Shown one piece after another: positions 23,818 to 32,526 of a stretch of DNA of 37,962 bases (the stretch's first letter is position 1; the number at the start of each line of letters is the position of its first letter). The position numbers and the translations under genes are program-made. Source of the DNA: DASRPD01 sp035646535 (GTDB taxonomy: Bacteria; Actinomycetota; Acidimicrobiia; IMCC26256; JANYLB01); the NCBI GenBank assembly GCA_035646535.1, contig DASRPD010000095.1, positions 1 through 37,962 on the forward strand, read 5' to 3'. The notes below the pieces were generated by a model that saw only the letters and a program-made list of their open reading frames with translations, was not told where the DNA came from and searched no databases.

Positions 23818-25446
23818 GTGAATCCCGTTGCGTTCCAGCGCCGTGACGCGCTCGATCAGATGGCCTCCCAGCCGTTCGACGTGCTCGTCATCGGCGGTGG
23901 CATCACCGGCGCCGGCGTCGCGTTGGACGCCGCGAGCCGAGGCCTCTCGACTGCGCTCGTCGAACGCGACGACTTCGCCTCGGGTACGTCGTCGAAGAGC
24001 TCGAAGCTCATCCACGGTGGGCTGCGCTACCTCCAACAGCGCGAGTTCCGCATGGTCTACGAGGGGCTGGCCGAACGCCAGCTCGCGTTACGGAACGCCG
24101 CGCATCTCGTGCGGGTCCTACCGTTCCTCATCCCGGTGCTCACCCGCGACGGTCTGATCAACCCGAAGGTCGCCCGCGCGCTCGGCACGGCGATGTGGAT
24201 GTACGACCTGACCGGCGGCGCGCGGATCGGCAAGCTCCACCGCCGCATCGACCGGGAGCGCGCGTTCGCCCACATGCCGACGATGCCCCGCGACAAGCTT
24301 GCCTTCGCGTACCTCTACTACGACGCGCACGCCGACGACGCCCGCCTCACCCTCACGATCGCCCGAACCGCCGCCGCCCACGGCGCGGTGATCGCGAACC
24401 GGGCGCGGGTCGTGGGCCTGCGCAAGGACGCACCCGGGCGGGTGCGCGGCGCGACGATCGAGGCCGACGGTGAGCGGATCGATGTGGCCGCACGCGTGGT
24501 CGTGAACGCCACCGGCGTCTGGTCCGACGACATTCGCACCCTCGACGAAGGCACGCGCCCGAGCTCGATCCGACCCGCCAAGGGCATTCACATCACGGTG
24601 CCCTGGGAGAAGGTGCGCAACGACATCGCGGTGATCGTGCCCGTTCCGAAGGACAGACGGTCGATCTTCGTGGTTCCGTGGGGTGACTTCACCTACATCG
24701 GCACGACCGACACCGACTATTCCGGCCCGATCGACGATCCGCCGGTCACCTCCGAGGACGTGCGCTACTTGCTCGACGCGGTGAACCTGGCGGTGACCGA
24801 GCCGATCACCGAGGCTGACATCGTCGGGACCTGGGCCGGGCTGCGCCCGCTCGTCGCCGGCGGCAGCGTCGGCGAGAAGACCGCTGATCTGTCACGCCAC
24901 CACCGGGTGCAGCCCGCGGTGAGCGGCATGATCACGATCACCGGCGGCAAGCTTACGACCTACCGGCGCATGGCATCCGACACCGTGGACGCGGTGATGA
25001 GCCAGCTCGGCCGGCGCGGTCGCTGCCAGACGAAGCGCCTGCGCCTTCTCGGCGCCGAGGGGCCGGCCCCGGCCGACGCGCACCTCGCCGGCCGGTACGG
25101 CAGCCTCTCCGCTAACGTCCTCGCCCTTGCCCACGCCGACGCCACCCTGGATGAGCCGCTCGTTCCCGGCCTTCCCTACCGCAAGGCCGAAGCGGTCTAC
25201 GCCGTCCGTCACGAGATGGCCACGACCCTGGACGATGTCCTGTCGCGGCGCACCCGGGCCCGGTTGCTCGGCCGCGACGCGGCGGCCGCGGCGGCCGCCG
25301 ATGTCGCCCGGCTGATCGCCCCGGACCTCGGATGGTCCGACGCACAGATCGCCGAACAGGTCAGCTCCTATCGCGCCGCGGCCGCCGCCGAGCGCGATGC
25401 CGCGCAGCTCCCGGAAGTGGCACTCGACGCGACGCTCGGTACGTGA
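23818..25446 (+). CDS. glpD: FAD-dependent glycerol-3-phosphate dehydrogenase
   Basis: A 542-residue GlpD. The FAD-binding Rossmann motif is VLVIGGGITGAGVALDAASRG (split here as VLVIGGGITG and AGVALDAASRG, near residues 22-42). It is followed by FASGTSSKSSKLIHGGLRYL, VVNATGVWSDDI, YIGTTDTDY and TITGGKLTTYRRMA. The C-terminal helical domain is also present, so length and content are normal. It oxidises sn-glycerol-3-phosphate to DHAP and passes electrons to quinone at the membrane. It leads a block with an alkyl-DHAP synthase-like flavoprotein and an FGGY kinase, suggesting glycerol or glycerolipid metabolism. Confidence 0.93.
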   Translation: MNPVAFQRRDALDQMASQPFDVLVIGGGITGAGVALDAASRGLSTALVERDDFASGTSSKSSKLIHGGLRYLQQREFRMVYEGLAERQLALRNAAHLVRVLPFLIPVLTRDGLINPKVARALGTAMWMYDLTGGARIGKLHRRIDRERAFAHMPTMPRDKLAFAYLYYDAHADDARLTLTIARTAAAHGAVIANRARVVGLRKDAPGRVRGATIEADGERIDVAARVVVNATGVWSDDIRTLDEGTRPSSIRPAKGIHITVPWEKVRNDIAVIVPVPKDRRSIFVVPWGDFTYIGTTDTDYSGPIDDPPVTSEDVRYLLDAVNLAVTEPITEADIVGTWAGLRPLVAGGSVGEKTADLSRHHRVQPAVSGMITITGGKLTTYRRMASDTVDAVMSQLGRRGRCQTKRLRLLGAEGPAPADAHLAGRYGSLSANVLALAHADATLDEPLVPGLPYRKAEAVYAVRHEMATTLDDVLSRRTRARLLGRDAAAAAAADVARLIAPDLGWSDAQIAEQVSSYRAAAAAERDAAQLPEVALDATLGT

Positions 25447-25521
25447 CAGCGTTCCCCGCCATGAGACCCAGCGCGCGGGGCGGGGACAACCGGCCCGGCG
25501 AAACCGAGACGGCGTGACGCG

Positions 25522-27036
25522 ATGGTGAGCGGCAACGACACCGGCGCCCCCGTTCCTCCCATCAGCTTCGACACCGACGCCGCGTCGATCGGTACGCGCC
25601 TGGGCGTCACGACCGTCGGCGTCGACGACGCCACGCTCGAACGGCTCGCCGGCGCGTGCGCGTCGGTGAGCGTCGACGCGGCCGACCTCTCCGAGACGAG
25701 TCGCGACTGGTGGCCCCTCGGCATGATCTGGGCGCTCGAGGAGACAGTGGCCGCCCGCGCCGCGGTCATCGCCCGCCCCGGCTCGGCCGCCGAAGTCGCC
25801 GCGGTGCTGCGCATCTGCAACGAGACCCGCATCCCCGTGACCGCGGTGGCGGGCCGCAGCGGTGTGTGCGGCGCAAGCATCCCGCTGCACGGCGGCGTCG
25901 CGCTCGACCTCTGCGGCCTCGCCGGCATCGTCGACGTCGATGACACGTCCCTCGTTCTCGATGTGGCGCCCGGCACGTTCGGCACGTGGCTCGAAGACAC
26001 GCTCCGCGCGGAGTACGGCCTCACCACCGGGCACTGGCCCCAGTCCATCGACCTCTCGACCGTCGGCGGGTGGATCGCGTGTCGTGGCGCCGGTCAGCTG
26101 TCGACCCGCTACGGCAAGATCGAAGACATGGTCGTCGGCCTCGACGTCGTCCTCGCCGACGGACGCCAGATCACGACCGGCGGCAACGCGCGTGCCGCGG
26201 TCGGACCGAACCTCGACCAGCTGTTCGTCGGCTCCGAAGGCACCCTCGGGATCATCACCGGGGCGCGACTGCGCCTCCACCCGACACCGGTCACCGACGC
26301 CCGGGCGGCGTACGGCTGGCCGGACTTCGCCACCGGGCTCGACGCGTGTCGCCGGATCCTGCGGCGCGGGGCAACCCCCGCGGTGCTGCGGCTCTACGAC
26401 GCCATCGAGGGTGAACGGAACTTCGGCACCGGCGACCTCCACCCGCTTCTCGTGCTCGACGAGGGTGACCCCGAGCTCGTCACCGCGACGATGGCCATCG
26501 TCGCCGAGGAGTGCCCCGAAGCCGAGCGGCTCGACGCAGGTGTGGTTGGCACATGGCTCGACCATCGCAACAACGTCGACGCGCTCGAGGCGCTCATCCG
26601 CCGAGGCTTCGTCGTCGACACGATGGAGATCACCGCGTCGTGGGCCGCGTGCGACCGGGTGTACAAACGCGCGACCGAAGCCATCCGCGGTGTCGAGCAT
26701 GCGGTCATGGCTTCGGCGCACCAGTCCCACGCGTACACCGACGGCGCCTGCCTCTACTTCACGTTCGCGGGGGCACCCCCCGCGGAGGAACGCGAGGCCT
26801 TCTACCGCGCGGCCTGGGACGCGGGCACCCGGGCGGTGCTCGCCGAGGGGTGCGCGTTGAGCCACCATCACGGCATCGGGCTCAACCGGGCCCGGTTCGT
26901 CCGCGACGCCCTCGGCCCCGCGTTCGACGTGCTCGCGGCCACGAAGGCTGCACTCGACCCCAACGGCATCCTGAACCCCGGCAAGCTCGGGCTCGCCGAC
27001 CCGTGGGCGTCCGGCGAGGCGCCGGCATGGCCGTGA
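25522..27036 (+). CDS. FAD-binding oxidase, alkyl-DHAP synthase-like
   Basis: A 504-residue flavoprotein of the VAO/GlcD type. The FAD-binding half has VTAVAGRSGVCGASIP, DLSTVGGWIACRGAGQLSTRYG and FVGSEGTLGIITGARLRLHP. The C-terminal half holds SHHHGIGLNRARFV (H448-H450), the His triplet found in alkyl-dihydroxyacetonephosphate synthase. That enzyme swaps the acyl chain of acyl-DHAP for a fatty alcohol to make ether lipids. Glycolate or lactate dehydrogenase-like activity is the alternative. Placement after glpD, whose product is DHAP, favours the AGPS-like role; I recall a similar glpD/flavoprotein neighbourhood (Rv2249c, Rv2251) in M. tuberculosis. Confidence 0.85.
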   Translation: MVSGNDTGAPVPPISFDTDAASIGTRLGVTTVGVDDATLERLAGACASVSVDAADLSETSRDWWPLGMIWALEETVAARAAVIARPGSAAEVAAVLRICNETRIPVTAVAGRSGVCGASIPLHGGVALDLCGLAGIVDVDDTSLVLDVAPGTFGTWLEDTLRAEYGLTTGHWPQSIDLSTVGGWIACRGAGQLSTRYGKIEDMVVGLDVVLADGRQITTGGNARAAVGPNLDQLFVGSEGTLGIITGARLRLHPTPVTDARAAYGWPDFATGLDACRRILRRGATPAVLRLYDAIEGERNFGTGDLHPLLVLDEGDPELVTATMAIVAEECPEAERLDAGVVGTWLDHRNNVDALEALIRRGFVVDTMEITASWAACDRVYKRATEAIRGVEHAVMASAHQSHAYTDGACLYFTFAGAPPAEEREAFYRAAWDAGTRAVLAEGCALSHHHGIGLNRARFVRDALGPAFDVLAATKAALDPNGILNPGKLGLADPWASGEAPAWP

Positions 27037-27088
27037 CCCTGCCGCTCCTGACCCTGCCGACCGTGACCTGCCGCTCGTGACCTGCCGC
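27031..27088. repeat. Degenerate 14-15-bp tandem repeat between flavoprotein and kinase genes
   Basis: About four units of the type CCGTGACC(C)TGCCG fill the gap. The first covers the flavoprotein stop codon (TGA at 27034-27036). It has no obvious coding or terminator function. Confidence 0.65.
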
Positions 27089-27096
27089 GGCCGGTC

Positions 27097-28545
27097 GTGA
27101 GCCTCCTCGTCGCCGACATCGGTACCAGCTCGGTGCGCGGTGCGGTCGTGCGCGCCGATGCCACGGTCGGCTGTGAGCACCGGCACGCCAACCTGCCCGA
27201 CTCCCCGGCACCGGGACTGGTGGAGTTCGACGCCGCGGCCATGGCCGCCGCCGTGTTGGAGACCACCCGAGCCGCGCTCGCCGAAGCCGGTCCGGGATCG
27301 GTGGACGCGCTCGGCATCGCGAACCAGCGGGGCTCCGCGGTTGTGTGGGATCGGGCCACCGGTGAGCCCGTCGCCCCGGGAATCGGTTGGCAGGACCTCC
27401 GCACGCTCGGGCGCTGCCTCGAGCTGCGCGGGACCGGCTTTCGCTTCGCACCCAACATGGCCGCGACCAAGTTCGAGGCGATCCTCGACGCCGCCGATCC
27501 CGACCGCACCCGGGACCTGTGCCTCGGCACGGTCGACAGTTGGATCACCTGGGTGCTGTCCGAAGGCACCGTGCACGTCACCGACCTGTCGAACGCGGGC
27601 ATCAGCGGACTCATCGCGATCGACGGGTCCTCGTGGGACACCGATGCCCTCACGGCGCTGCGCATCGCGCCCGAGTCACTCCCGGAGCTCGTCGACACCA
27701 CCGGTGTCGTCGGCGAGGCACGAGCGCTCGACGGCGCGCCTGTCCTCGCGGCCCGCGTCGGCGACCAGCAGGCCTCGCTCGTCGGGCAGGGTTGTGTGCG
27801 CCCCGGCTCGGCGAAGATCACCTTTGGCACCGGCGGCATGCTCGATGTGTGCCTCGGCCCGGACCGCCCGGGTTTCGCGACCCGCGGTGATGCGGGCACA
27901 TTCCCGATCGTGGCCTGGCGGGCCGCCGGGCGGGACACATGGGGCATCGAGGCGATCATGTTGTCGGCGGGCACGAACGTCGAGTGGCTGCGCGACGACC
28001 TCGGCCTCCTCGCCAGCGCGGCGGAATCGCACGACGTGGCCCAGCAATGCACTGATTCCGGCGGGGTCTGGTACGTCCCCGCGCTGTTGGGGCTCGGCAC
28101 CCCCCAGTGGGACTATGGCGCGCGCGGCACCGTGTTGGGGCTGACCCGCGGCAGCGGCCGAGCCGAGATCGTGCGCGCGGTGCTCGAAGGCGTGGCCCAT
28201 CGCGGCGCGGACCTGGTGGAGGCGGCCGAAGCCGACGCGGGTCTGACGATCCCGGCCCTGCGGGTCGACGGCGGAATGACCGCGAACCCGACATTTACCC
28301 AGGCGCTCGCCGACGCCGCCCAGAAGCCGGTCGAGATCTCACCGGTCGAGGAAGCCACCGCGCTCGGCGCGGGATTCCTTGCCGGGCTGGCGGTCGGCAC
28401 GTGGGCCGGCGAGGACGACCTGGCATCGACGTGGGAACCACGGGCCCGAGTCGACCCGGGCGACGCGCTCGATCGGGATCGCTGGCGCGAAGCGGTGCGA
28501 CGCGCGGAGGGCTGGCTCGGCGACCTGTCCGCCATCGACTTCTAG
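27097..28545 (+). CDS. FGGY-family kinase, glycerol-kinase-like with altered substrate site
   Basis: A 482-residue FGGY kinase with GTG start. The fold is clear: LVADIGTSSVRGAVV, TVDSWITWVL, TDLSNAGISGL, ARVGDQQASLVGQGC and LRVDGGMTANP. Overall it is closest to GlpK. W98 (IGWQDLRT) and D223 (GDQQAS) match E. coli GlpK W103 and D245. However, two glycerol-contacting residues are changed. The R83-E84 pair of E. coli is R78-G79 here (NQRGSAVVW), and Y135 aligns with N120 (APNMAATK). The substrate may therefore be glycerol bound differently or another polyol or sugar. Context (glpD, AGPS-like) favours a three-carbon or glycerol-derived substrate. Confidence 0.85.
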   Translation: MSLLVADIGTSSVRGAVVRADATVGCEHRHANLPDSPAPGLVEFDAAAMAAAVLETTRAALAEAGPGSVDALGIANQRGSAVVWDRATGEPVAPGIGWQDLRTLGRCLELRGTGFRFAPNMAATKFEAILDAADPDRTRDLCLGTVDSWITWVLSEGTVHVTDLSNAGISGLIAIDGSSWDTDALTALRIAPESLPELVDTTGVVGEARALDGAPVLAARVGDQQASLVGQGCVRPGSAKITFGTGGMLDVCLGPDRPGFATRGDAGTFPIVAWRAAGRDTWGIEAIMLSAGTNVEWLRDDLGLLASAAESHDVAQQCTDSGGVWYVPALLGLGTPQWDYGARGTVLGLTRGSGRAEIVRAVLEGVAHRGADLVEAAEADAGLTIPALRVDGGMTANPTFTQALADAAQKPVEISPVEEATALGAGFLAGLAVGTWAGEDDLASTWEPRARVDPGDALDRDRWREAVRRAEGWLGDLSAIDF

Positions 28546-28554
28546 TCACGGCAC

Positions 28555-28560
28555 TACCCT
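28555..28560 (+). promoter_or_regulatory. Candidate -10 (TACCCT) of lipid methyltransferase gene
   Basis: TACCCT lies 32 bases before the ATG at 28593, giving a short leader that carries the SD AGGGGGTG (28581-28588). Unlike many neighbours this gene would have a led transcript. Confidence 0.4.
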
Positions 28561-28592
28561 TTTTGGGAACGAACGACCCCAGGGGGTGCATC

Positions 28593-29831
28593 ATGTCGAT
28601 GGCCAGGCTGATCGAGCAGATCGTCGGGACGGATCTGCCGGTCGCCTTCGAGACCTACGACGGCAGTCGCTGCGGACCCACGGATGCATCGACCACGATC
28701 ATCGTCCGGTCGCCGGACGCGATTCGCCGCCTCGTCACCGCGCCCGGTGAGCTCGGCTTCGCCCGGGCGTACGTGGCCGGTGACATCGACATCGAAGGTG
28801 ACGTCTTCGCCGCGCTCGAGCTGCGCGAGCAGTTGCCGGCCGTACGGTTGACGCGCGATCAGTGGCTCACCGCGGCCCGCATGGTCGGCTGGTCCGGCGT
28901 CCGGCCCCTGGCCCCACCGCCCGAGGAGGCGCGCCTGCACGGTCGGCGACACTCCCAGGCGCGCGACGCCGCCGCGATCGCGCACCACTACGACGTGTCG
29001 AACGAGTTCTACCGGATCTTCCTCGGCCCGACCATGACGTACTCGTGCGCGGTCTGGGACTCGCCCGAGATGACCCTCGACGACGCGCAGACCGCCAAGT
29101 ACGAGCTCATCTGTCGCAAGCTCGAGCTCGAGCCGGGCGACCGGCTGCTCGACGTGGGGTGTGGATGGGGCGGGATGGCGATCCACGCGGCGCGCCACCA
29201 CGGCGCGCGCGCCGTCGGTGTCACGGTGTCGCGCCGCCAGGCCGAGCTGGCATCCAAGCGCGCCGCCGAGGCCGGCGTGGGCGACCTCGTCGAGATCCGG
29301 CTCGAGGACTACCGCGATGTCCTCGACGGACCGTTCGACGCGATCAGCTCGATCGGCATGTTCGAACACGTCGGGCTCGCGCAGCTGTCGGTGTACTTCG
29401 ATCGGCTCCACACGCTGCTGAAGCCTGGGGGGCGCCTCCTCAACCACGCGATCGGACGCACGCCGGAACAGGGCAGGCGCACCCACTTCGGGCGCCGCAG
29501 CTTCATCAACCGCTACGTCTTCCCCGATGGTGAGCTTCATGACGTCGGATCGGTGATCACCGCGCTGCAACGCTCCGATTTCGAGGCCCGCCACATGGAG
29601 AGCCTGCGAGAGCACTACGCGCTGACGCTCCGAGCATGGGTCGCCAACCTCGAGGCCAACTGGGACGACGCCGTGGACGAGGCCGGTTCCGCCCGTGCCC
29701 GAATCTGGCGGCTCTACATGGCCGGGTCTGCGGTCAACTTCGAAGATGCCAACGTTCAGGTACACCAGGTGCTCGCAGTGAAGCCTGACGGCGGTACGAG
29801 CGGTATGCCGTTGCGCCCCACCTTCACCTGA
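28593..29831 (+). CDS. Cyclopropane-fatty-acid-synthase-family lipid methyltransferase
   Basis: A 412-residue SAM-dependent enzyme with SD AGGGGGTG before the ATG. The N-terminal lipid-binding region is followed by the family signature AAAIAHHYDVSNEFYRIFLG and TMTYSCAVW. The SAM site is LLDVGCGWGGMAIHAA, then VGVTVSRRQAELA, DAISSIGMFEHVG and LKPGGRLLNHAIGR. RRSFINRYVFPDGELHDVG and YALTLRAWVANLE complete the C-terminus. It adds a methylene or methyl group across a double bond of phospholipid acyl chains; the product (cyclopropane or mid-chain methyl) cannot be decided from sequence. Its location after glpD, the AGPS-like gene and the kinase suggests a membrane-lipid gene group. Confidence 0.92.
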   Translation: MSMARLIEQIVGTDLPVAFETYDGSRCGPTDASTTIIVRSPDAIRRLVTAPGELGFARAYVAGDIDIEGDVFAALELREQLPAVRLTRDQWLTAARMVGWSGVRPLAPPPEEARLHGRRHSQARDAAAIAHHYDVSNEFYRIFLGPTMTYSCAVWDSPEMTLDDAQTAKYELICRKLELEPGDRLLDVGCGWGGMAIHAARHHGARAVGVTVSRRQAELASKRAAEAGVGDLVEIRLEDYRDVLDGPFDAISSIGMFEHVGLAQLSVYFDRLHTLLKPGGRLLNHAIGRTPEQGRRTHFGRRSFINRYVFPDGELHDVGSVITALQRSDFEARHMESLREHYALTLRAWVANLEANWDDAVDEAGSARARIWRLYMAGSAVNFEDANVQVHQVLAVKPDGGTSGMPLRPTFT

Positions 29832-29881
29832 CCCCGCCGCGCGCCGGGTCGCGTTGGTCCTTTGGCGCGGGCACAGGGGCC

Positions 29882-29887
29882 TAGATT
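29882..29887 (+). promoter_or_regulatory. -10 box (TAGATT) of leaderless hydrolase gene
   Basis: TAGATT followed by six bases and the ATG at 29894. Confidence 0.55.
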
Positions 29888-29893
29888 GACGGG

Positions 29894-30844
29894 ATGAGCG
29901 AACCGAAGCTCACGTCGGCGGCGAGGCGCCACGAGTGGTGGATCGACGCCGACGGCCTGTTCGTCCACGCCGTCGAGTGGGACGGCACGACCGGATCGGC
30001 CCGCCCGACGCCGGTGCTGCTGGTGCACGGTCTCGGCGGCAGCACGACGAACTGGCTCGCCGTCGGCGCCGAGCTGGCGACCGAGCTTCGGACCCGGGTC
30101 CTCGCCGTCGACCTCGCCGGCTTCGGACGCACTCGCCCCGACGGTCGGCCCGCATCGCTCGGCACCAACGGGAGACTGCTGGAGGCGGTCACTCGTGACC
30201 GGGGTCCGTTCGTGGTGGTCGGCAACTCCATGGGCGGCGCGCTGAGCGTCGGTCTGGCGGCTCGCCATCCGGAGCTCGTGGCCGGATTGGTTCTCGTCGA
30301 CCCGGCCGTGCCCCGGCCTCGCCGGAACCGAGACCACGTCGTGAGGACCATGCGGTATGCGGCGATCGGCATTCCCCGCCTCGGCGGCCTCGTCGTGGCG
30401 GGGCGGGCGCGGGCGCTCGGCCCCGAACGACGCGTGGACGCAACGCTGCGGATCGTGCTGCATCGAACCGAGCGACTCGACCCTCGGATCCGGGCCGAGA
30501 TGGTGGCCCAGGCCCACGAGCGGGTCAGCTGGACGGAGTCGCCGCGGGCCTACGCCGAGGCCGCGGGATCCCTGTTCCGCTACCTGGCCCATCCCATGCG
30601 TGATGACATCGCCGCGGTCCGGGCGCCGACCCTGCTCATTCACGGGACGGAGGACCGGCTCGTGCCGCTGAGCTTCGTCGAGGCGGTCGCGCGTGAGCGC
30701 GACGACTGGCACCTCGCGGTCTACGACGACTGCGGCCACGTTCCCATGCTCGAGCACCCCGACCGCTTCGTCGCGACGATCACCGGCTGGCTGGGCCAGG
30801 ATCCCGCGATTCTCGCGGGGGCGTGGACCAGCTCCGCCTCCTAG
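29894..30844 (+). CDS. Alpha/beta-hydrolase
   Basis: A 316-residue alpha/beta-hydrolase fold enzyme. The oxyanion motif is LLVHGLGGSTTNW, the nucleophile elbow is GNSMGG (S112), the acid is in HGTEDRLVP (D254) and the His in CGHVPMLEHP (H282), so the triad is complete. A helical lid lies between about residues 135 and 215. There is no signal peptide, so it is cytoplasmic. Substrate is unknown; an esterase, lipase or hydrolase of a C-C bond are all possible. Position after the lipid block suggests a lipid ester. It is convergent with the TMEM175-like gene. Confidence 0.88.
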   Translation: MSEPKLTSAARRHEWWIDADGLFVHAVEWDGTTGSARPTPVLLVHGLGGSTTNWLAVGAELATELRTRVLAVDLAGFGRTRPDGRPASLGTNGRLLEAVTRDRGPFVVVGNSMGGALSVGLAARHPELVAGLVLVDPAVPRPRRNRDHVVRTMRYAAIGIPRLGGLVVAGRARALGPERRVDATLRIVLHRTERLDPRIRAEMVAQAHERVSWTESPRAYAEAAGSLFRYLAHPMRDDIAAVRAPTLLIHGTEDRLVPLSFVEAVARERDDWHLAVYDDCGHVPMLEHPDRFVATITGWLGQDPAILAGAWTSSAS

Positions 30845-30871
30845 CCCCCGTCGGTCTTCGTATCGCCGGCC

Positions 30872-30893
30872 GGCTCGACGTCGTGGTCGAGCT
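30872..30893. terminator. Short hairpin between convergent genes
   Basis: GCTCGAC (30873-30879) and GTCGAGC (30886-30892) form a 7-bp stem with a 6-nt loop between the convergent hydrolase and TMEM175-like genes. No T-run follows, so terminator function is uncertain. Confidence 0.3.
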
Positions 30894-31509
30894 AGATGTC
30901 GTAGACGCTGCCCATCCCGCGCCCGGCCCATATTCGTACGGGCACGATCAGCAGCCAGCAGTACATGGCGACATCGGCGTCGACGAGTGCGATCGGGATC
31001 GACGCGAGGAAGACGGCCGGCGCGGCGAGGGCCCGCCGTAACACGCGGCCACGCACGTCACGGGGTATCTCGTCGCGCATGATCCCGTTCTCACGCGCCG
31101 CGTACGCCCACACGACCGCCGATGACAGACCGGTCGCCGACACCGCGAGCGCGTACACGATCGCCGCCTCCGACGTCCCGCCGTAGATTCCGATGAGGTC
31201 GGTCGGAAACGGAGTCAGCGCGACGAAGCTCAACAGCACGAGGTTCAACCCGATGAACGTGCCGTCGACACGGTGGATGAAATGCCACATGCGATGGTGC
31301 GCACGCCAGTAGATCGCGATGACCCAGAACGAGATGAAGTAGATCAGCACCGGCTGGGCGAGGTCCCGGAGGACATCGCTGATCGGTCGCTCGCTGTTGG
31401 TCGGGATCGTGATCGTCAGGGCCAGCAGCGTGATCGCGATCGCGAAGACCCCGTCGCTGAACGCGGCAACGCGGTCCAGATCCCGCCCTCGTTCGACTTC
31501 GCCGGCCAT
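30892..31509 (-). CDS. TMEM175-like (DUF1211) membrane protein, putative potassium channel
   Basis: A 205-residue membrane protein of the DUF1211/TMEM175 family. The family signature is RVAAFSDGVFAIAITLLAL near the N-terminus; its RxxxFSD motif lies in the pore-lining first helix. About four more hydrophobic segments follow (LIYFISFWVIAIYW, GLNLVLLSFVALTPF, AAIVYALAVSATGLSSAVVW, PAVFLASIPIALV). Bacterial members form tetrameric K+-permeable channels. I choose the ATG at 31509; a TTG at 31521, directly after the mdh stop, would add four residues. No SD is seen at either. It may be cotranscribed with mdh. Confidence 0.85.
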   Translation of the reverse strand: MAGEVERGRDLDRVAAFSDGVFAIAITLLALTITIPTNSERPISDVLRDLAQPVLIYFISFWVIAIYWRAHHRMWHFIHRVDGTFIGLNLVLLSFVALTPFPTDLIGIYGGTSEAAIVYALAVSATGLSSAVVWAYAARENGIMRDEIPRDVRGRVLRRALAAPAVFLASIPIALVDADVAMYCWLLIVPVRIWAGRGMGSVYDI

Positions 31510-31521
31510 GGGGCCAGCCAA

Positions 31522-32514
31522 TCAGGGAATGAGGCCCAGCGCGCGGACCTCGTCGCGTTCGGCGACGAGCTCGGCGCTGGTAGCCCGGATCTTCTCCCGG
31601 GCAAAGTCGTCGTGAATGATGCCGTCCACGACCGACCACGAGCTCCCCGTGCTGCGCACGGGGAAGCCGAACTGCAGGCCCTCGGGCGTGTCGTACTCGC
31701 CGGAGCTGGCTACCGCGAGGGAGTGCCAGTCCTCGCCCGCCGTCGGCTGCCAGATGCTGTTCACCGAGTCGATAGCGGCGTGCGCGGCCGACGCGGCCGA
31801 CGACGCGCCCCGCGCCTCGATCACCGCGGCGCCTCGCTTCTGCACGGTCTCGAGGAACGGACCCCGCAGCCACGCATCGTCGCCGATGACCTCCGGTGCG
31901 GGCTTCCCGCCGATGCGGGCGTGCGCGAAATCGGGGAACTGCGTCGCCGAGTGGTTCCCCCAGATCGCGAGGTTCGTCACGTCGCGCGTGAGCGTGTCGG
32001 CCTTGTGGGCCAGCTGGGTCTTGGCCCGGTTCTCGTCCAGGCGCGTCATCGCGAACCAGCGATCCGCGGGCACGTCAGGCGCGTTCGACCGAGCGATCAG
32101 GCAGTTCGTGTTGCACGGGTTGCCGACCACGAGGACACGCACGTCGCTCGCCGCGTGAGTGTTGATGGCCGCACCCTGCGGCTTGAAGATCCCGCCGTTC
32201 ACGTTGAGCAGATCGCCGCGTTCCATGCCCGCCTTGCGGGGAATGGAACCGACCAACATGGCCCAGGACGTGCCGTCGAACGCGGTCTGCAGGTCGGAGG
32301 TCGCCTCGATCCCGTGGAGGAGCGGGTGGGCGCCGTCCTCGAGCTCCATCACGACACCATGCAGCGCTTGCATGGCCGGCTCGATCTCGAGGAGCCGGAG
32401 CACGATGGGCTGGTCGGGCCCGAGGAGCTGTCCGGACGCGATCCGGTGGACGAGTGCGTAGCCGATCTGGCCGGCGGCGCCGGTCACGGTGACGTGCAGG
32501 GGTTTCGTGGGCAT
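31522..32514 (-). CDS. mdh: Malate dehydrogenase
   Basis: A 330-residue NAD-dependent malate dehydrogenase of the type common in actinobacteria. The nucleotide-binding loop is VTVTGAAGQIGYALVHRIASG. Substrate and catalytic residues are in SIPRKAGMERGDLL, VVGNPCNTNC, TRLDENRAKTQLA and WGNHSATQFPDF (the catalytic His). It interconverts malate and oxaloacetate in the TCA cycle. The ATG lies six bases after TAGTCT, and that hexamer begins inside the stop codon of the upstream J-domain gene. Confidence 0.95.
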   Translation of the reverse strand: MPTKPLHVTVTGAAGQIGYALVHRIASGQLLGPDQPIVLRLLEIEPAMQALHGVVMELEDGAHPLLHGIEATSDLQTAFDGTSWAMLVGSIPRKAGMERGDLLNVNGGIFKPQGAAINTHAASDVRVLVVGNPCNTNCLIARSNAPDVPADRWFAMTRLDENRAKTQLAHKADTLTRDVTNLAIWGNHSATQFPDFAHARIGGKPAPEVIGDDAWLRGPFLETVQKRGAAVIEARGASSAASAAHAAIDSVNSIWQPTAGEDWHSLAVASSGEYDTPEGLQFGFPVRSTGSSWSVVDGIIHDDFAREKIRATSAELVAERDEVRALGLIP

Positions 32515-32520
32515 TCGCCG

Positions 32521-32526
32521 AGACTA
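32521..32526 (-). promoter_or_regulatory. -10 box (TAGTCT) of leaderless mdh
   Basis: On the minus strand the TAG stop of the J-domain gene is the first half of TAGTCT; six bases later is the mdh ATG at 32514. Confidence 0.55.

Noticed and set aside
24892..27576. Minus-strand open frame of 894 codons
   Set aside because: It is antisense to glpD, the flavoprotein and the kinase gene, all with clear family motifs. GC-rich codon bias keeps the opposite frame open.
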